Source: Gaertneriomyces semiglobifer
Lineage: Eukaryota; Chytridiomycota; Chytridiomycetes; Spizellomycetales; Spizellomycetaceae
Direction: 5' to 3'
Length of the DNA: 64,000 bases
Assembly: GCA_025558075.1 (NCBI GenBank)
Contig: JAHLKF010000004.1
Location: forward strand, 806,001 to 870,000
Below the pieces are notes generated by a model, which was not told the DNA's origin, did not search any database, and saw only the letters and a program-made list of their open reading frames with translations. This document shows positions 23,074-33,739 of the stretch, in pieces. Each line of letters starts with the position of its first letter. Position 1 is the stretch's first letter. Position numbers and translations under genes: made by a program.

Positions 23074-24348
23074 CTACATGCTCATGCGCCCACGGCCCAT
23101 TTGCCGCATGCCACCGGCTACTTGGCCCGGTGGGCTCTTGGGTCTCAGCAATTCGACCTCAGGCGGCGTTGGAACCAAGAACTGATCCTGTAGAGCCCCT
23201 CTATAGCGAACGACGTCATAATTGGTAGAGCTGACTCCCAGTCCACATGTAACCCAGCCAGGCCTGATATTATGATCTTCTCCGAAAAGTTCAAGTCTCC
23301 TACGCCCCATACAAAAGCGTTCAGCGATCTCCGTCAGTTCGAGTGGCTTCCGAGTCGGGGTGGCAGCAGGTGGAGGCTGAGAAATAATAACGTCTGTATC
23401 GACATTGCAGTGGATAAAATGCCCATCACTTGAGCGACGTACAGTGCCGCGAATGCCAACCAAGCAATGATCCTTGGTCCGATGAAGTACTGAATCTGGC
23501 ATGAGGGGCGAATCCTCAAAATCATCCGGATGTGGGTGGTCCGATGTTGGGTGGTCCGATGTTGGGTGGTTGCTTCTGATCCAGCATATATCTTCACATC
23601 GCCGGTAGCCCCAGATGGATAATAGCTCCCGTCCTCGCTCGAGCCCGTCTCCGCCACCGCTGCCCACCCACAGAAAAATGAATGAGGGAGTCGCGGCTAC
23701 AGATGCAACGTCCAGCTTGGAAAGCTCCTCCCAAGTCCAGTAAGGCCGCACCTTGTCCAGTGACTTGTCACTGAGTTGTGGGTATCGCACAACGTATTCC
23801 TCCAACGGAGGATCAACCACAATGACATCAAAGAACCTTTGAAGGCCTAGAATCGCAGATAGGTTCGGTTTGCCTATTTCTGGCCGCAAGTCGGCATTCA
23901 AATACAGGGGTTGGTGAGCATACTCAGCAACCACTGCTGATTTGAGAATACTCAACGTATGCAACTTTGGATAGTTATTCCGAAACCGGTACTGAACATT
24001 CGCATCGCAAATATAGTTCTGTGGCCGTAGATGGGTATTGACGTAGTTTTGACAGTAATCATTGCGAATCACGTTTGTGAGCTCCACTGGCCTGCCGGTC
24101 TTTTCACCAACAACGGAATCGTGGAGCTTCCTTGAACGAGAGATGTTACTTATAGCAGTATCGACATCATTCTTCCCAACGAGGAGGTGATTGTATAACA
24201 ACCTTCGCTGTTCCAGCTCATTCGCGATGCGACGCTGCCGCTTCAGACTGCGGGCTACAAACTCGCAATCGTCATCCTCATCGGTTCCTATCGTCCTACG
24301 TGTGCCAGTAGCAGGCAATACCTCCTTTTCAACAGAATTATACTCCAT
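23074..24348 (-). CDS. METTL14-family MT-A70 protein, 424 aa
   Basis: METTL14 is the RNA-binding partner of the METTL3 m6A methyltransferase; the fungal counterpart includes yeast Kar4. An intronless frame; the first ATG is at 24348 (MEYNSVEKEV). An N-terminal charged helical region is followed by NDYCQNYVNTHLRPQNYI and the MT-A70 fold: YLNADLRPEIG, VIVVDPPLEEY (DPPL at residues 179-182), SFIFLWVGSGGGDGLERGRE, WGYRRCEDICWIRSN, HCLVGIRGTVRRSSDGHFIH, FCMGRRRLELFGEDHNIRPG. These match METTL14 strongly, including RPKSPP near the end and a Gly/Arg-Met tail. Unlike the EPPL of animal METTL14 the motif here is DPPL, but it is not the DPPW of catalytic METTL3. A short tandem repeat lengthens one loop. 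Confidence 0.9.
   Translation of the reverse strand: MEYNSVEKEVLPATGTRRTIGTDEDDDCEFVARSLKRQRRIANELEQRRLLYNHLLVGKNDVDTAISNISRSRKLHDSVVGEKTGRPVELTNVIRNDYCQNYVNTHLRPQNYICDANVQYRFRNNYPKLHTLSILKSAVVAEYAHQPLYLNADLRPEIGKPNLSAILGLQRFFDVIVVDPPLEEYVVRYPQLSDKSLDKVRPYWTWEELSKLDVASVAATPSFIFLWVGSGGGDGLERGRELLSIWGYRRCEDICWIRSNHPTSDHPTSDHPHPDDFEDSPLMPDSVLHRTKDHCLVGIRGTVRRSSDGHFIHCNVDTDVIISQPPPAATPTRKPLELTEIAERFCMGRRRLELFGEDHNIRPGWVTCGLGVSSTNYDVVRYRGALQDQFLVPTPPEVELLRPKSPPGQVAGGMRQMGRGRMSM
23534..23571. repeat. 15-bp tandem repeat inside the METTL14-like gene
   Basis: The unit GGGTGGTCCGATGTT is repeated about two and a half times. In the protein it gives repeated HPTSD units in a loop between CWIRSN and the LMPDSVLHR segment, where METTL14 tolerates length changes. 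The repeat keeps frame. Confidence 0.8.
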
Positions 24349-24593
24349 TTTGCTTTCGTTGGGACCTCCAATGAACAGATTTCGCAATAGAATGGTGCTT
24401 GTGTGGAATTAATTGACGCGTCGCGGATTTTCTCACTGACAGTGCGAAAAAGCGGCCGGCACAACGGCTGCAGCGCCATGTACCCCAAAATAGCTCACAT
24501 TTGAGGCGCTTACCGGGAAAAAGCCCATCTCGGCATGATCATGCCTTACGATCTTCCAAGCGAAAGATGGAGAAAAGCAGGTTACGCCCGGCG

Positions 24594-24600
24594 TATATAA
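24594..24600 (+). promoter_or_regulatory. TATA box of the mucin-like gene
   Basis: TATATAA lies 68 bp before the ATG at 24668, at a suitable distance for a start site near 24625-24635. Clear TATA elements are uncommon in this window, so this gene may be strongly or conditionally expressed. Confidence 0.6.
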
Positions 24601-24667
24601 GCGGTGGGTCCCAAGCACAACACACCGATGCAGATTTAAATCATTAGTACTAATCATTCGAGAAATC

Positions 24668-25738
24668 ATGATGCTACGCAGGTCCAACCGCATATTTCTA
24701 TTGGCGCTGTGTGTACTGCTTCTGGCAGTCGTCGCCCGAGCTCAGGATCCGGAGCCAGAACCGACGTCCGCCCTACCAGGCCCGACAACGCCAGCTGAAC
24801 CAATTGAAACAACTCCAGCGTCACCACCACCAGTAGTTACCACGCCATCGACGCCTCCACCACCTGTGATCACAACATCGCCTGTTGTCACGCCTCCTAC
24901 CACTCCGGCGGATCCTCCGGTCACGACCACAACCCGTCCCGTCACCCCGGGAACGACTGCCTCCACAACCATAACAAGCACAAGAACAGGATCTTTGAGC
25001 AATGGTGTGCCGACAGGAATTCCTACTGGAACTGGAAATAACCCCAGTCCTTCCGGTGGCTTGAATCAGGATGATCCCGCAGCCCAAAAGTTCTCAGGAA
25101 TGTCCAAGGGAGTCAAGATCGCGCTTATTGTGGTTGGAAGTACAGTCGGCGCCATCTTCGTTGGAGCTCTTCTTTTGAGACGGTTCGCGGTTCCCGCTTC
25201 CAAGACATTCAAAGCACGCCGGAATGCTTTCGCCTCCAACGACACACTTCACCATGATGACGTTGAAAATTACCCCGCGCATTCAACAGTCTCGCACGGT
25301 GCCATGCCTTCTATGGCATCAACAGAAGTCGCACGGACCGTCATGCCTGCGACTGAGAGTACCGTCGCACACCCACCTGTTCTAGCCGTTACATCTGAGC
25401 CTATGTACTCGACAGGTGCTCGCTCCGTAGCACCTGAGGGACAACACGGATATGTAACTGCTGGTCGAATGACGGCCATCGCGCCAGAAGGCGCATACGC
25501 CGGGTATCCCGCCCAGTACTACCAGCCGCAATATCAGTACCAATATTATCCGGCGCAGTACTATCCGTACCCGCCTCAGCCTTACGCAAGCGGGTATCCG
25601 CAGGACGTTTCTCAAGAGTATCCCCCACAACAGTACCCGCAAGGCTACATGCCGCAAGGACCATATATGGGTGAACCATATCAGTTGGTATATGCACCTC
25701 CCGAGAGTGCATCTGGTGACGGATCCAGCACAAGATAG
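24668..25738 (+). CDS. mucin-like single-pass cell-surface protein, 356 aa
   Basis: An intronless gene. Signal peptide at residues 1-25 (RIFLLALCVLLLAVVARA before QDPEPEP). The ectodomain (26-145) is almost entirely Pro, Thr and Ser (TTPASPPPVVTT-like), the kind that is heavily O-glycosylated. A membrane helix spans about 149-170 (IALIVVGSTVGAIFVGALLL), followed by basic RRF. The cytoplasmic tail ends in a Tyr/Gln/Pro-rich stretch (QYQYQYYPAQYYPYPPQPYA) and PPQQYPQGYMPQGP. The topology resembles fungal wall sensors of the Wsc/Mid2 type, but no Wsc domain is visible, so a sensor role is only inference. It is divergent from the METTL14-like gene. Confidence 0.7.
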   Translation: MMLRRSNRIFLLALCVLLLAVVARAQDPEPEPTSALPGPTTPAEPIETTPASPPPVVTTPSTPPPPVITTSPVVTPPTTPADPPVTTTTRPVTPGTTASTTITSTRTGSLSNGVPTGIPTGTGNNPSPSGGLNQDDPAAQKFSGMSKGVKIALIVVGSTVGAIFVGALLLRRFAVPASKTFKARRNAFASNDTLHHDDVENYPAHSTVSHGAMPSMASTEVARTVMPATESTVAHPPVLAVTSEPMYSTGARSVAPEGQHGYVTAGRMTAIAPEGAYAGYPAQYYQPQYQYQYYPAQYYPYPPQPYASGYPQDVSQEYPPQQYPQGYMPQGPYMGEPYQLVYAPPESASGDGSSTR

Positions 25739-26064
25739 GTAATCTAATAGTATCGTTTCCTCATCAGCAGTGTAGATAGATAAATAAGTACTATAGACAT
25801 TAGTTCGGAATATATCCCAAATAGAATCGTAACAAATGAGAAGTTCCGGGCATGGGCCTCCATTGACTACCAACGTCGTCGTTCGAGTTCACCTTCATCG
25901 CTCAGAACTGCAAAGCGTTCCGACGCTCATAGCAAACGTCTCCACAAGGGACGCCCCGGTCGTCCCACGGCAAAATGACGAGTATCTTGCGCCCCCGTTC
26001 AATATTAATATCAAGCTTGCCAAAAAAAAGGATTCAACTGATGAAGTTGCATCCAGGCATCATT

Positions 26065-27291
26065 CTATATGTACAGACGATGAATACTATTCTTACTGCT
26101 GAGGGATTTCCGACAAACCGGGCACTTCTTGGTGACTTTCAGGGCACTTTTGACGCATTCTTCGCAAAATATATGGCCGCAAATGGTCGAACTTAGTTGC
26201 ACAGATGGGGAGACCTCCTCCAAACAAATTGCACATTGCAGCCTCAATGTTGGCGGAACCTTATCTGACGGGGTCGCTGGGATTGCGGATGCCGGAGGCG
26301 GCGCAGGTATAGGAGGACGTCGTATCGATATTGACGTTGGTATAGGTTCGGAATCACTTAGATCTGAAGCATTCCCGCGGAACATACGCCGTAACGCGGC
26401 TGATTGGAAATGTTTAGATGAGATCACAGTGACAGCCCGATGCCACTCACCATACGCACCATTCACCCAGGAGGTCCTGGTTAACGACGCTGGTTGCCCA
26501 TCTACAGCTGTCGGACTTTGCCCACCATCCGACCCGATCGAAACAGCTCGGTGGGTCCACATAGGTCGATGTGCAGGAGGTTGATAGGATAAAATTTGTA
26601 CGTCATCATTCTCATTGACTGTAAAAGGACTCACGGCGTCGTCCACAGATGTTAAATCTAAAATGACTTGATTCATTGGGCTGGCATTGCCCTCAGTAAT
26701 TGGAAAGGGAGACACGGTCAAGTCAACCAGTGACAGCCGCCGTTCATGATTTCGAGGTGCAGTAGGGGTATCTCCAGTCAGATCAATAATAGCATCCGCC
26801 GTTTCATCCGGTGGTTGTCGCGGGGTCCGCGGCGTACTTGGAGCCCTGGTTGGGCTGGCGTCGTTGGTCCCTGAACTGCCCTGATCGCAGTCACCGGACA
26901 TTATTCTCCTGCGCACTCTTCGCTCTTCCTCACTCTCATGCGCACTCTCATGCGCTGAACTACATGTCGCTAGGCTCTCTGTCGAACTGGAATCAGGCAA
27001 ACTGTGGTCCAAGGATTGCTCATCCGAGTCGGAATCACGTAGTCGCTTAAGCCGTCCGCTTGAAACCACTTCGATTCCTCGTTGTGCCGTGAATACGCTC
27101 TCATCCTCGCTGCTTCTTTCCTCTTGTTCCAAATTAGTTGAGATTAGGTTCTGTGCTTCAGCGTCATCATTCCCTCGGTGAGCTCTCGACCGAGATTGGC
27201 CGGGCATCTTGGACACTACCTCGAAAGGTTTTGAAATTTCTTGCTGCAGCAGCCTGACGCAAGGATATGTTGTTGTAGACGGGGTGACCAT
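26065..27291 (-). CDS. RING E3 ligase with SUMO-interacting motifs (STUbL-like), 408 aa
   Basis: An intronless frame. Most of the protein is acidic and disordered. Three clear SUMO-interacting motifs occur, IIDLT (~168), LVDLT (~188) and VILDLT (~209), each next to acidic or Ser residues; VQIL (~231) may be a fourth. The C-terminal 60 residues form a C3HC4 RING: CAIC, CGHIFCEECV, CPVCRKSL, ending IHRLYI, as in RNF4 and fission-yeast Rfp1/Rfp2. This layout is that of a SUMO-targeted ubiquitin ligase, which ubiquitinates SUMO-conjugated nuclear proteins during DNA repair. ATG 27291 gives the longest frame; ATG 27207 (MPGQSRSRAH) is an equally good start. Confidence 0.8.
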   Translation of the reverse strand: MVTPSTTTYPCVRLLQQEISKPFEVVSKMPGQSRSRAHRGNDDAEAQNLISTNLEQEERSSEDESVFTAQRGIEVVSSGRLKRLRDSDSDEQSLDHSLPDSSSTESLATCSSAHESAHESEEERRVRRRIMSGDCDQGSSGTNDASPTRAPSTPRTPRQPPDETADAIIDLTGDTPTAPRNHERRLSLVDLTVSPFPITEGNASPMNQVILDLTSVDDAVSPFTVNENDDVQILSYQPPAHRPMWTHRAVSIGSDGGQSPTAVDGQPASLTRTSWVNGAYGEWHRAVTVISSKHFQSAALRRMFRGNASDLSDSEPIPTSISIRRPPIPAPPPASAIPATPSDKVPPTLRLQCAICLEEVSPSVQLSSTICGHIFCEECVKSALKVTKKCPVCRKSLSSKNSIHRLYI

Positions 27292-27751
27292 TTACAGCGG
27301 GGAGAAGAAGAACGTTTGCTTGCTGGAAAAGCGTGTGAATTTAGGCCCTATGTCAACAATGCTCAACAAAATCTCCACCAAGTCGCTGTGGGACTTGATC
27401 GGTGCTGCAGTGGTGAGTAGATTGGCCCGTCTCTGACGGTTCTGAAGCTGGGATGCGATGTGATGCTCAATGCAATGGTTGTGGTAACGTTTACGGTTGT
27501 CAGTGGAAGAAAGTGTGAATTGCTGCCGCGTTATTCATTGATTAAGCGAGCCTCCCTCGACAAAACTTAAAAACGGATAATAATTATAAATATCAAAGGA
27601 AACAGCATCTTAAGCAAAGCGGCAGGCGGTAGGATGAGTGGGAAGAGGGCTAGGTCAACGTCAACTAACGAATTAGCAGGAGGTACTTGGTTGTGGACGG
27701 TGCGACCTCGGGGGAGAAGGAGGTTCTAAACTGCGGAAATCATCAGGTCTT
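27292..27751. other. intergenic region
   Basis: A plus-strand ATG at 27350 opens a short frame (MSTMLNKISTKSLWDLIGAA) running into a good donor (GTGAGT, 27414). Joining to the acceptor near 27505 would give only about 25 residues. It may be a tiny mitochondrial-type protein or chance; not called. Confidence 0.35.
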
Positions 27752-28925
27752 CTAGTGTTCGGCATCATTTTCCTCTAACCATCTCTCACAGTCCAGGGCA
27801 GCCATGCACCCACTTCCGGCCGCCGTGATGGCTTGGCGGTATCTCTTATCCTGGACATCTCCCGCAGCAAATACGCCAGGAACACTGGTATACGTACTTC
27901 CTGCTTGTGTGATAACGTAACCGTCCTTGTCCAATTCTACGCCAGTCCCTTCCAATATCGCAGTATTCGGCTTATGTCCAATAGCATAGAATAAGCCGTT
28001 GACGTCCAAATCTCGGGTCTCGCCAGTTTTGGTATCTTTCAAAACCAGATGCTTCAAAAGCCTGCCATCGCCTTTTGCCTCGACAGGAACCGTATTCCAC
28101 AACACCTCAATCTTCGGATTCCTGAGCAAACGATCTGCCATCGTTTTGGATGCACGCAGCTTGTCGCGACGAACGAGAACATACACTTTACTGGCATACT
28201 TTGTGAGGAATGTTGCTTCTTCGCAAGCGGAGTCGCCACCTCCTACGACTGCAAGCGGCTTGCGACGGAAGATGGGAACGGCCCCGTCGCATACTGCGCA
28301 CGCGGAAATTCCGGCTTGCCAATACTTATCCTCGCCTTTGATGTGCATCTACGGTGAAACATAAAGAATGAGCGTCGCTCGAGTTCGTTGGCGTTCGTAA
28401 AGTGCTCACCCGCTTGGCAGTTGCACCCGTTGCAACAATAATGCTCTTAGCTAGCAGAGGGCCTTCCTCTTCCTTGTTCTCCACCCACAATTTGAACGGT
28501 CTTTCCTTTAGATCTACCCGCGAGATGGTTTCGGTTTTGATCACTGTACCAAACTTCTCACTCTGACTTCTAAACCTGTCCGTCAGCTCCACACCGGACA
28601 TGCCGTCCGGGAAACCGGGAAAGTTCTCGACATCGGTGGTGGTGGTAAGTTGACCACCGGCTGCGACACCACCAGCCATAAACCCCTCATACATAAGTGG
28701 TTGCAAGTTCGCTCTTGCGAGATAAATGGCGGCAGTGTGACCGGCAGGGCCGGAACCAACCACCACGCATTTGTGAGCGGATGGATTTGGGGTTTCCGTC
28801 GAGGAATGGCGGATCGGTGCAAACGCTAGCGATGAGGCGACAGCCGTCGCACGGGACAGGATCGTAGAAGTCAGCCGCATCCCGTAGGAAGACGACATCT
28901 GTCGAGCAACAAGTGTCGCCATCAT
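27752..28925 (-). CDS. TRR1: thioredoxin reductase, low-Mr type, 370 aa
   Basis: This flavoenzyme uses NADPH to reduce thioredoxin. Two exons (28925-28410 and 28348-27752, intron 61 nt) sum to 1113 nt. An N-terminal ~45-residue extension rich in Arg, Ser and Ala ([20 protein letters not shown]) looks like a mitochondrial presequence. The FAD fold follows ([20 protein letters not shown]), then [19 protein letters not shown], the redox pair CAVC (Cys189, Cys192), the NADPH site [12 protein letters not shown] and the C-terminal FAD site [15 protein letters not shown]. All catalytic parts are intact. It is the bacterial-type enzyme typical of fungi, not the selenoenzyme of animals. Its start lies about 150 bp from Trm9 on the other strand. 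Confidence 0.95.
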
Positions 28926-29077
28926 GGTTCCGGCAAACTATATCCGTTTGGCGATTCAACGTTTTCAAAACAGCGCTCCCAAAATCAAAGCAAAACCGCC
29001 GTCGTTCACGTCGCGCTGTTAACAAAAAGTGTGAAACCTCCTCAAAAGGACCGAACGCAACGCAGCCGCCCTCAAAC

Positions 29078-30077
29078 ATGGACAGTTTACCAAAGGAGAA
29101 GCTGGAGGAACGTCATGTTCACAACGTATATAATGTCATTGCAGATCATTTTAGCGCAACCCGGTACAAACCTTGGCCGGTGATTGAGGAATTTCTTAAG
29201 TGGGTGGTTTTTCCAAGAAATGTGCGGCAGTCCAGAAATGCTAATATGCTTGCCGTTAACAGGATAATGCCAGATGGCTCATTAGGCGCCGACGTAGGGT
29301 GTGGAAATGGCAAATATCTGGGTGTTAATCGCAAACTCTTCATGATTGGCTCAGATCGGTACAAACAAAGCGTTCGGTTCCTTCCGCGATCAGACTCTGT
29401 TGGTAACCTCCTCGCCGGTTTTGTTGATGTAGAAGCGACAAGTTAGTGGACATTTGTCTTCAGAGAGGATTCGAATCCATGGTGTGCGACAACCTGTGCC
29501 TACCGTACCGCTCCAATGCATTCGTGAGTACCTACTTGCGTGGTGACAGAAACAGTAGGCCATTTTTTTGACGGCCAAACGAACGTAGGACTTTGTCATC
29601 TCCATTGCGGTGATACATCACATGTCATCTCCTGCGAGACGATTGTTGGCGCTCAAGGTAAAATCAGCCGTAACACTGTACCAAGTTTTTGCGCTCAAGC
29701 GTTCTTTGTCCCGTTGGGTCTTCAATTGTCCACAACAGGAGCTTTTCAGAATACTTAGCAGCGGGGGACGAGCCCTTATCTTTGTCTGGGCTTTTGAGCA
29801 GCAAGGCAAACGCAAGTTCGATGCTCAAGATGTATTCGTCCCGTGGAAGATGCCTCGGAATCGGTATACATCTGAACAGCAAAGCGCCGTGCTGGACGTC
29901 GGCCAAACGCAAACAGTCGAGAGAACGGATGGACATGAGGAAGTAGTGTATCAACGATACTATCATCTCTTCGTCAAGGATGAGTTGGATGAGCTAGTAC
30001 GTGAGACAGGAATGGCGACGATAGAACAGAGTGGATATGATAGGGATAACTGGTATGTAATAGTACGAAAAACATAA
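29078..30077 (+). CDS. TRM9: tRNA wobble-uridine methyltransferase Trm9, 238 aa
   Basis: Trm9 (with Trm112) completes mcm5U at the wobble position of certain tRNAs. Five exons (29078-29199, 29263-29358, 29433-29523, 29589-29657, 29739-30077) sum to 717 nt. The joined product reads [20 protein letters not shown], then the SAM-binding loop [63 protein letters not shown] and finally [14 protein letters not shown] and [10 protein letters not shown], closely following yeast Trm9. The first donor is AA|GTGGGT, chosen because only it keeps frame. It is divergent from thioredoxin reductase. Confidence 0.93.
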
Positions 30078-30239
30078 TCACACATTACTATTATACATAC
30101 ATGATATTAAACGCCAAAGTCGGAAAACGTCGCTTTTAGTACGCTCATTTATAAAATACGCCAATGAATACTAACTGACTAAATGACCTGCCGCATGTCC
30201 ATAAAAGACCTAGTTTTTAAAGAATTAGAGGTACCAGTC

Positions 30240-33200
30240 TTAATTCCGCGATTTGCCTTTCTCATCAAATGGTGGCATGTGTGAATCACGTGGCCTCCTT
30301 GGGCCGATGTCGGATCCTTCAAAAAGCGCGCTGTTGCTTCCAACAGTTCGGAGGCTATGGTCGTCCTCTCCTGGGGTGGGAGGTTGTGGATATCCTGTTG
30401 GGAAGCCTAGGTTGTGGATCATGGTCGGACTGAGACGCACAGATCCGTAACCCATGGGCATCCCACTAGCGTATCCAGGACCGCGATGGGCATGCTGGTG
30501 CTGTGATGGCACTACCGTATCCTGCGGCGCTAGTGGACGTTGGTAGCTGAATCGCTTGGGTGCACCTTCCGGCAGGGGCGTGGTATGGAACGACATATCG
30601 TGCGCCGGCAACAAAGTCGACAACGAGCCCGAGTTGGAAATATCGTACTTGGATGAGCCGCCTCGGATAGCAATACGGTCTCTCTCCCATTCCGCCCACT
30701 TTTTCATGCTGACTGCCCGTCCGTCAAAGTCACCTTCCTTCTTTCCGTGATCATCGCCTTTGAGTTCGCCCTCCACCTTGCGCGTCTCACCCCACGAAAA
30801 GTCATCAAAGTGCCAATACGCGTACGATGGCAGAATGCAATTCCAGATTGGCAACGAGACCAGATACACCAGCATCCAAGCCACATACACGAGCTTTCGA
30901 GTAGTAATGATGATTAGGAATCCGGGTAACCCCAAAATAGCACCAAGCATGAGGAAAGGTAACAGTTCAGCGGTGTGCGTCACAATGGCAGAGATGATCA
31001 GATAAAGCGTCAAGCAGATAGCCACCGGAAGCACAATGGTACCGATGAGTTCAAGCTGGAGCAAGAGTTATGGTTAATTCACATTGCCAAAAGGCTCACA
31101 AGCGATGACTTGATGCTTACCAAGACCACAAATTGCATACTGAAACAGAACGTTCCACACAAGTCCCGTACAAGGACGAGTTCCAAGAGATTGTGCACAG
31201 TAGAGTTGATCCATCGCCGACGCTGGCTGAGCAAGACTTTGAACTCATCCGGCACGATTGTCCAACACTTGGCCTGAGGCACAAACACCATTTTCCGGTG
31301 CGGAAAGTTGCGAAGCATGAGTGTCGTCAAGAAACGGTCCTCTCCAAGAAGCAACAAATTCTTCTTGTGCAGTGTATCCACGATATTCTCAGAGTATTCC
31401 TCAACAATGCTGGGCGCTACCAAGACAGGTACAGTTTGGCCATCCGCTTTGGGTGCTTTGATGCGGTACATACAAAAGCATCCCGGCAGGCAAGTGACAC
31501 CACCAAAGACAGACTCGAATGCCTTTCCAAGGTGGTGCGAAATGTAGTATTCAAAGACTTGGATGGCAGAAGTAAAACTAGCCGTCTTGTTCCCGATCCT
31601 GGTTTCGCCACAAAGTCCCATGATAGTGACATCGTTTTTCATGGCGTTAATCATATACCGAAGCGAGTCAGGCGCAACCTTGGTGTCAGCGTCCACCATG
31701 AGAATGGATTCGTACTCGTCAGCCGTTGTTGCAATGTGTTGAATGCGGTAAAAGAGCTCATAATCGAGTGAGGTCATGCGGTCATCGAACAACGTCCTGG
31801 ACAAAAAGTTCATGAGCACCATTTGGGAATCGCGCTTTCCGCGGTTGCCCGGCTTTGCATGCGCCTGTTCGGCAGGAGTGCCCCACTTGACCACCGTAAT
31901 CATCGGAACACGGTGTCCATCGACTTCATAAGTTCCGGCGTACACCTTGGCCATGTTGTGCTGCTTCTTACCATGAGCGATGGCAATGTAACTCTTGGGC
32001 TCTGGGTCTGGCAAGGCAGGGTCCAGGTTCATCATGTCAATGATGATGTCGTGCGTGTGCCGATCGTTTCCGCTACCTTTGATCTGCCCATCGGCCACTA
32101 CGAAAAGCAGCTTTTTCTCGTCGGGATAGGTTGTGGTTGCTAACGAGTTAAGGGTAGAACGAATTCCATGTTCACCTTCCGAGTAGCACGTCACCAACAT
32201 GATAGTGTAGAGGTCACTGTCATCGCCGGCCAGTTTGCCGCGGCGTACGTTGTACTGCTGGCTAGCAGGCGCGGCAGTGCTCACTTGCATCTGATCAGGT
32301 TTCAGAGAAGTACCGCTCATGTTGTGTTGAGTCCACCAGTGGAACCATACGGCCATGAAGAAGCGGGCGAGAACGACGCCGAGAATGACAATGAGCGATA
32401 CGGTCTGGATGACCATAGCGGCCACGCAACCCACGGTATCTTCACCGATAAATCCAACCCGGTTGCGACGATCGAGACATTCGATGGCTTCCCGCATTTC
32501 AAAGTCGCGAACAAGCGTATAACTCGCATCAGAACCTCGATGGTTTTCCAAGAGGTTGCGAAACTTGACGACGGACGGATCATCACTGGGGGTAGGAGAG
32601 GTGAGATACGTGGTGACGTTTAAGACGGCACCGTTGTAGCCCAAGAGGGTATGTGGTGGTTGTGTGTAGCCCACTAGATCATCCCACTCCAGGAAGCGGT
32701 TTGCTTTCGTGAGGCCACGGAGTAATTGCGGATCTGCGCATGCCCCTGTGGGATGGAGATTTGGTGCGGCAGGAAGCCGGCAATCGACGGGTCCCAGGTA
32801 CTTTTGGCATACAGCGGAAGTTTCACCGGCAAACAAAACGGTAAGATCGGCGCCACGAAAGTCGTCCGTTATGGTAAAACCCTGCTGTGTCAGGATGGGT
32901 TGCAATTGGTCAAAACGGTACTGGTTGCCACCGACGGCGACCCAATCGGTTCCTGGTCCGAGAAAGGCGCCGGACTGGAGATCGATCAGGCGAATATGTT
33001 CCGAGTTGCTGGACTCGGGACAGAGGACTCTTTGCAGGCCTACGGTAAGAAAGGCTACCAAGGCGCACATGAAAAAAATGATCATGCAAAGAGCTACTTT
33101 TTCACGCCATGCTTGCTGCACAGCCTTGTCCCTCTTTCCACACGCGGTGAGGCATGGGGGAAGAAAACAACAGGTCATAATGCGAGCGGACCACTTCCAC

Positions 33201-33739
33201 CAGGCGAAAGAAGATTGCTCGTCATACTCGTGAATGGCGGCTTGGGCGTTTTCTGACATTTGCCATAGAGCATTACGGTGGGTAGTAGCGCCAGCACGGG
33301 CAGCGGGTGGACCGGCGGATGGGTCTCTGAGCATTGCGCGCTTCACACTTCGCTGACGTTCGGGACGAGTGAGTGTGGGCCTTCTGCCGGCGGCAATACC
33401 GGAGGAGGTGGACATTCTTCCAGTAGAACGAAATTGTGATTCGGCATCGACGGGATACAACTCGCCATATCCAGGAATATGCCTTGAACCAGTCGTGGTA
33501 GTTGTTTCGGGTGGAGAGGAAAGAGTGCGGGAGAGGGACTCGAAGGGATAAGGAGGTCGAGCGGTGCCTGAATTGGGAACATGCGGAGTATGTGGTTGGG
33601 GGGCATGTTGTTGCGGAGGTTGCGGTGGTATGGGGAGTGGAACTCTGTGGGGTCTGACATTACCCAGTTCGTATGCATGGGATCTAGGAGCACCATCCTC
33701 CCCACCATTCATGGCCGAGTAGTCGAGTGAGCGGGACAT
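30240..33739 (-). CDS. chitin synthase, Chs3-like (class IV type), 1144 aa
   Basis: A plasma-membrane processive glycosyltransferase making chitin from UDP-GlcNAc. Two exons (33739-31121 and 31055-30240) sum to 3435 nt. The N-terminal ~190 residues are disordered; two membrane spans follow (ALCMIIFFMCALVAFLTVGL, and TVSLIVILGVVLARFFMAVW). The catalytic domain shows SILMVDADTKVAPDSLRYMI, GLCGETRIGNK, the acceptor motif LLGEDRFLTTL and product-binding QRRRW (about residue 839). Further membrane helices (TIVLPVAICLTLYLIISAIV and others) and a disordered tail follow. This matches the Chs3/class IV group, with its pre-catalytic region, rather than myosin-fused classes. The first ATG of the frame is at 33739; the codon opening the frame is GTG. 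Confidence 0.93.

Noticed and set aside
29204..29262. Alternative Trm9 donors GTGGTT at 29204 or 29207
   Set aside because: They break the frame; only the donor at 29200 joins FLK to [16 protein letters not shown] in phase.
29465..29480. GATTCGAATCC resembling a tRNA B-box
   Set aside because: It is inside a Trm9 exon (RGFESM), and no A-box or acceptor stem lies at the right distance.
32709..33256. Two overlapping plus-strand frames of about 175 codons
   Set aside because: Both are antisense shadows of the chitin synthase first exon, whose reading is supported by family motifs.
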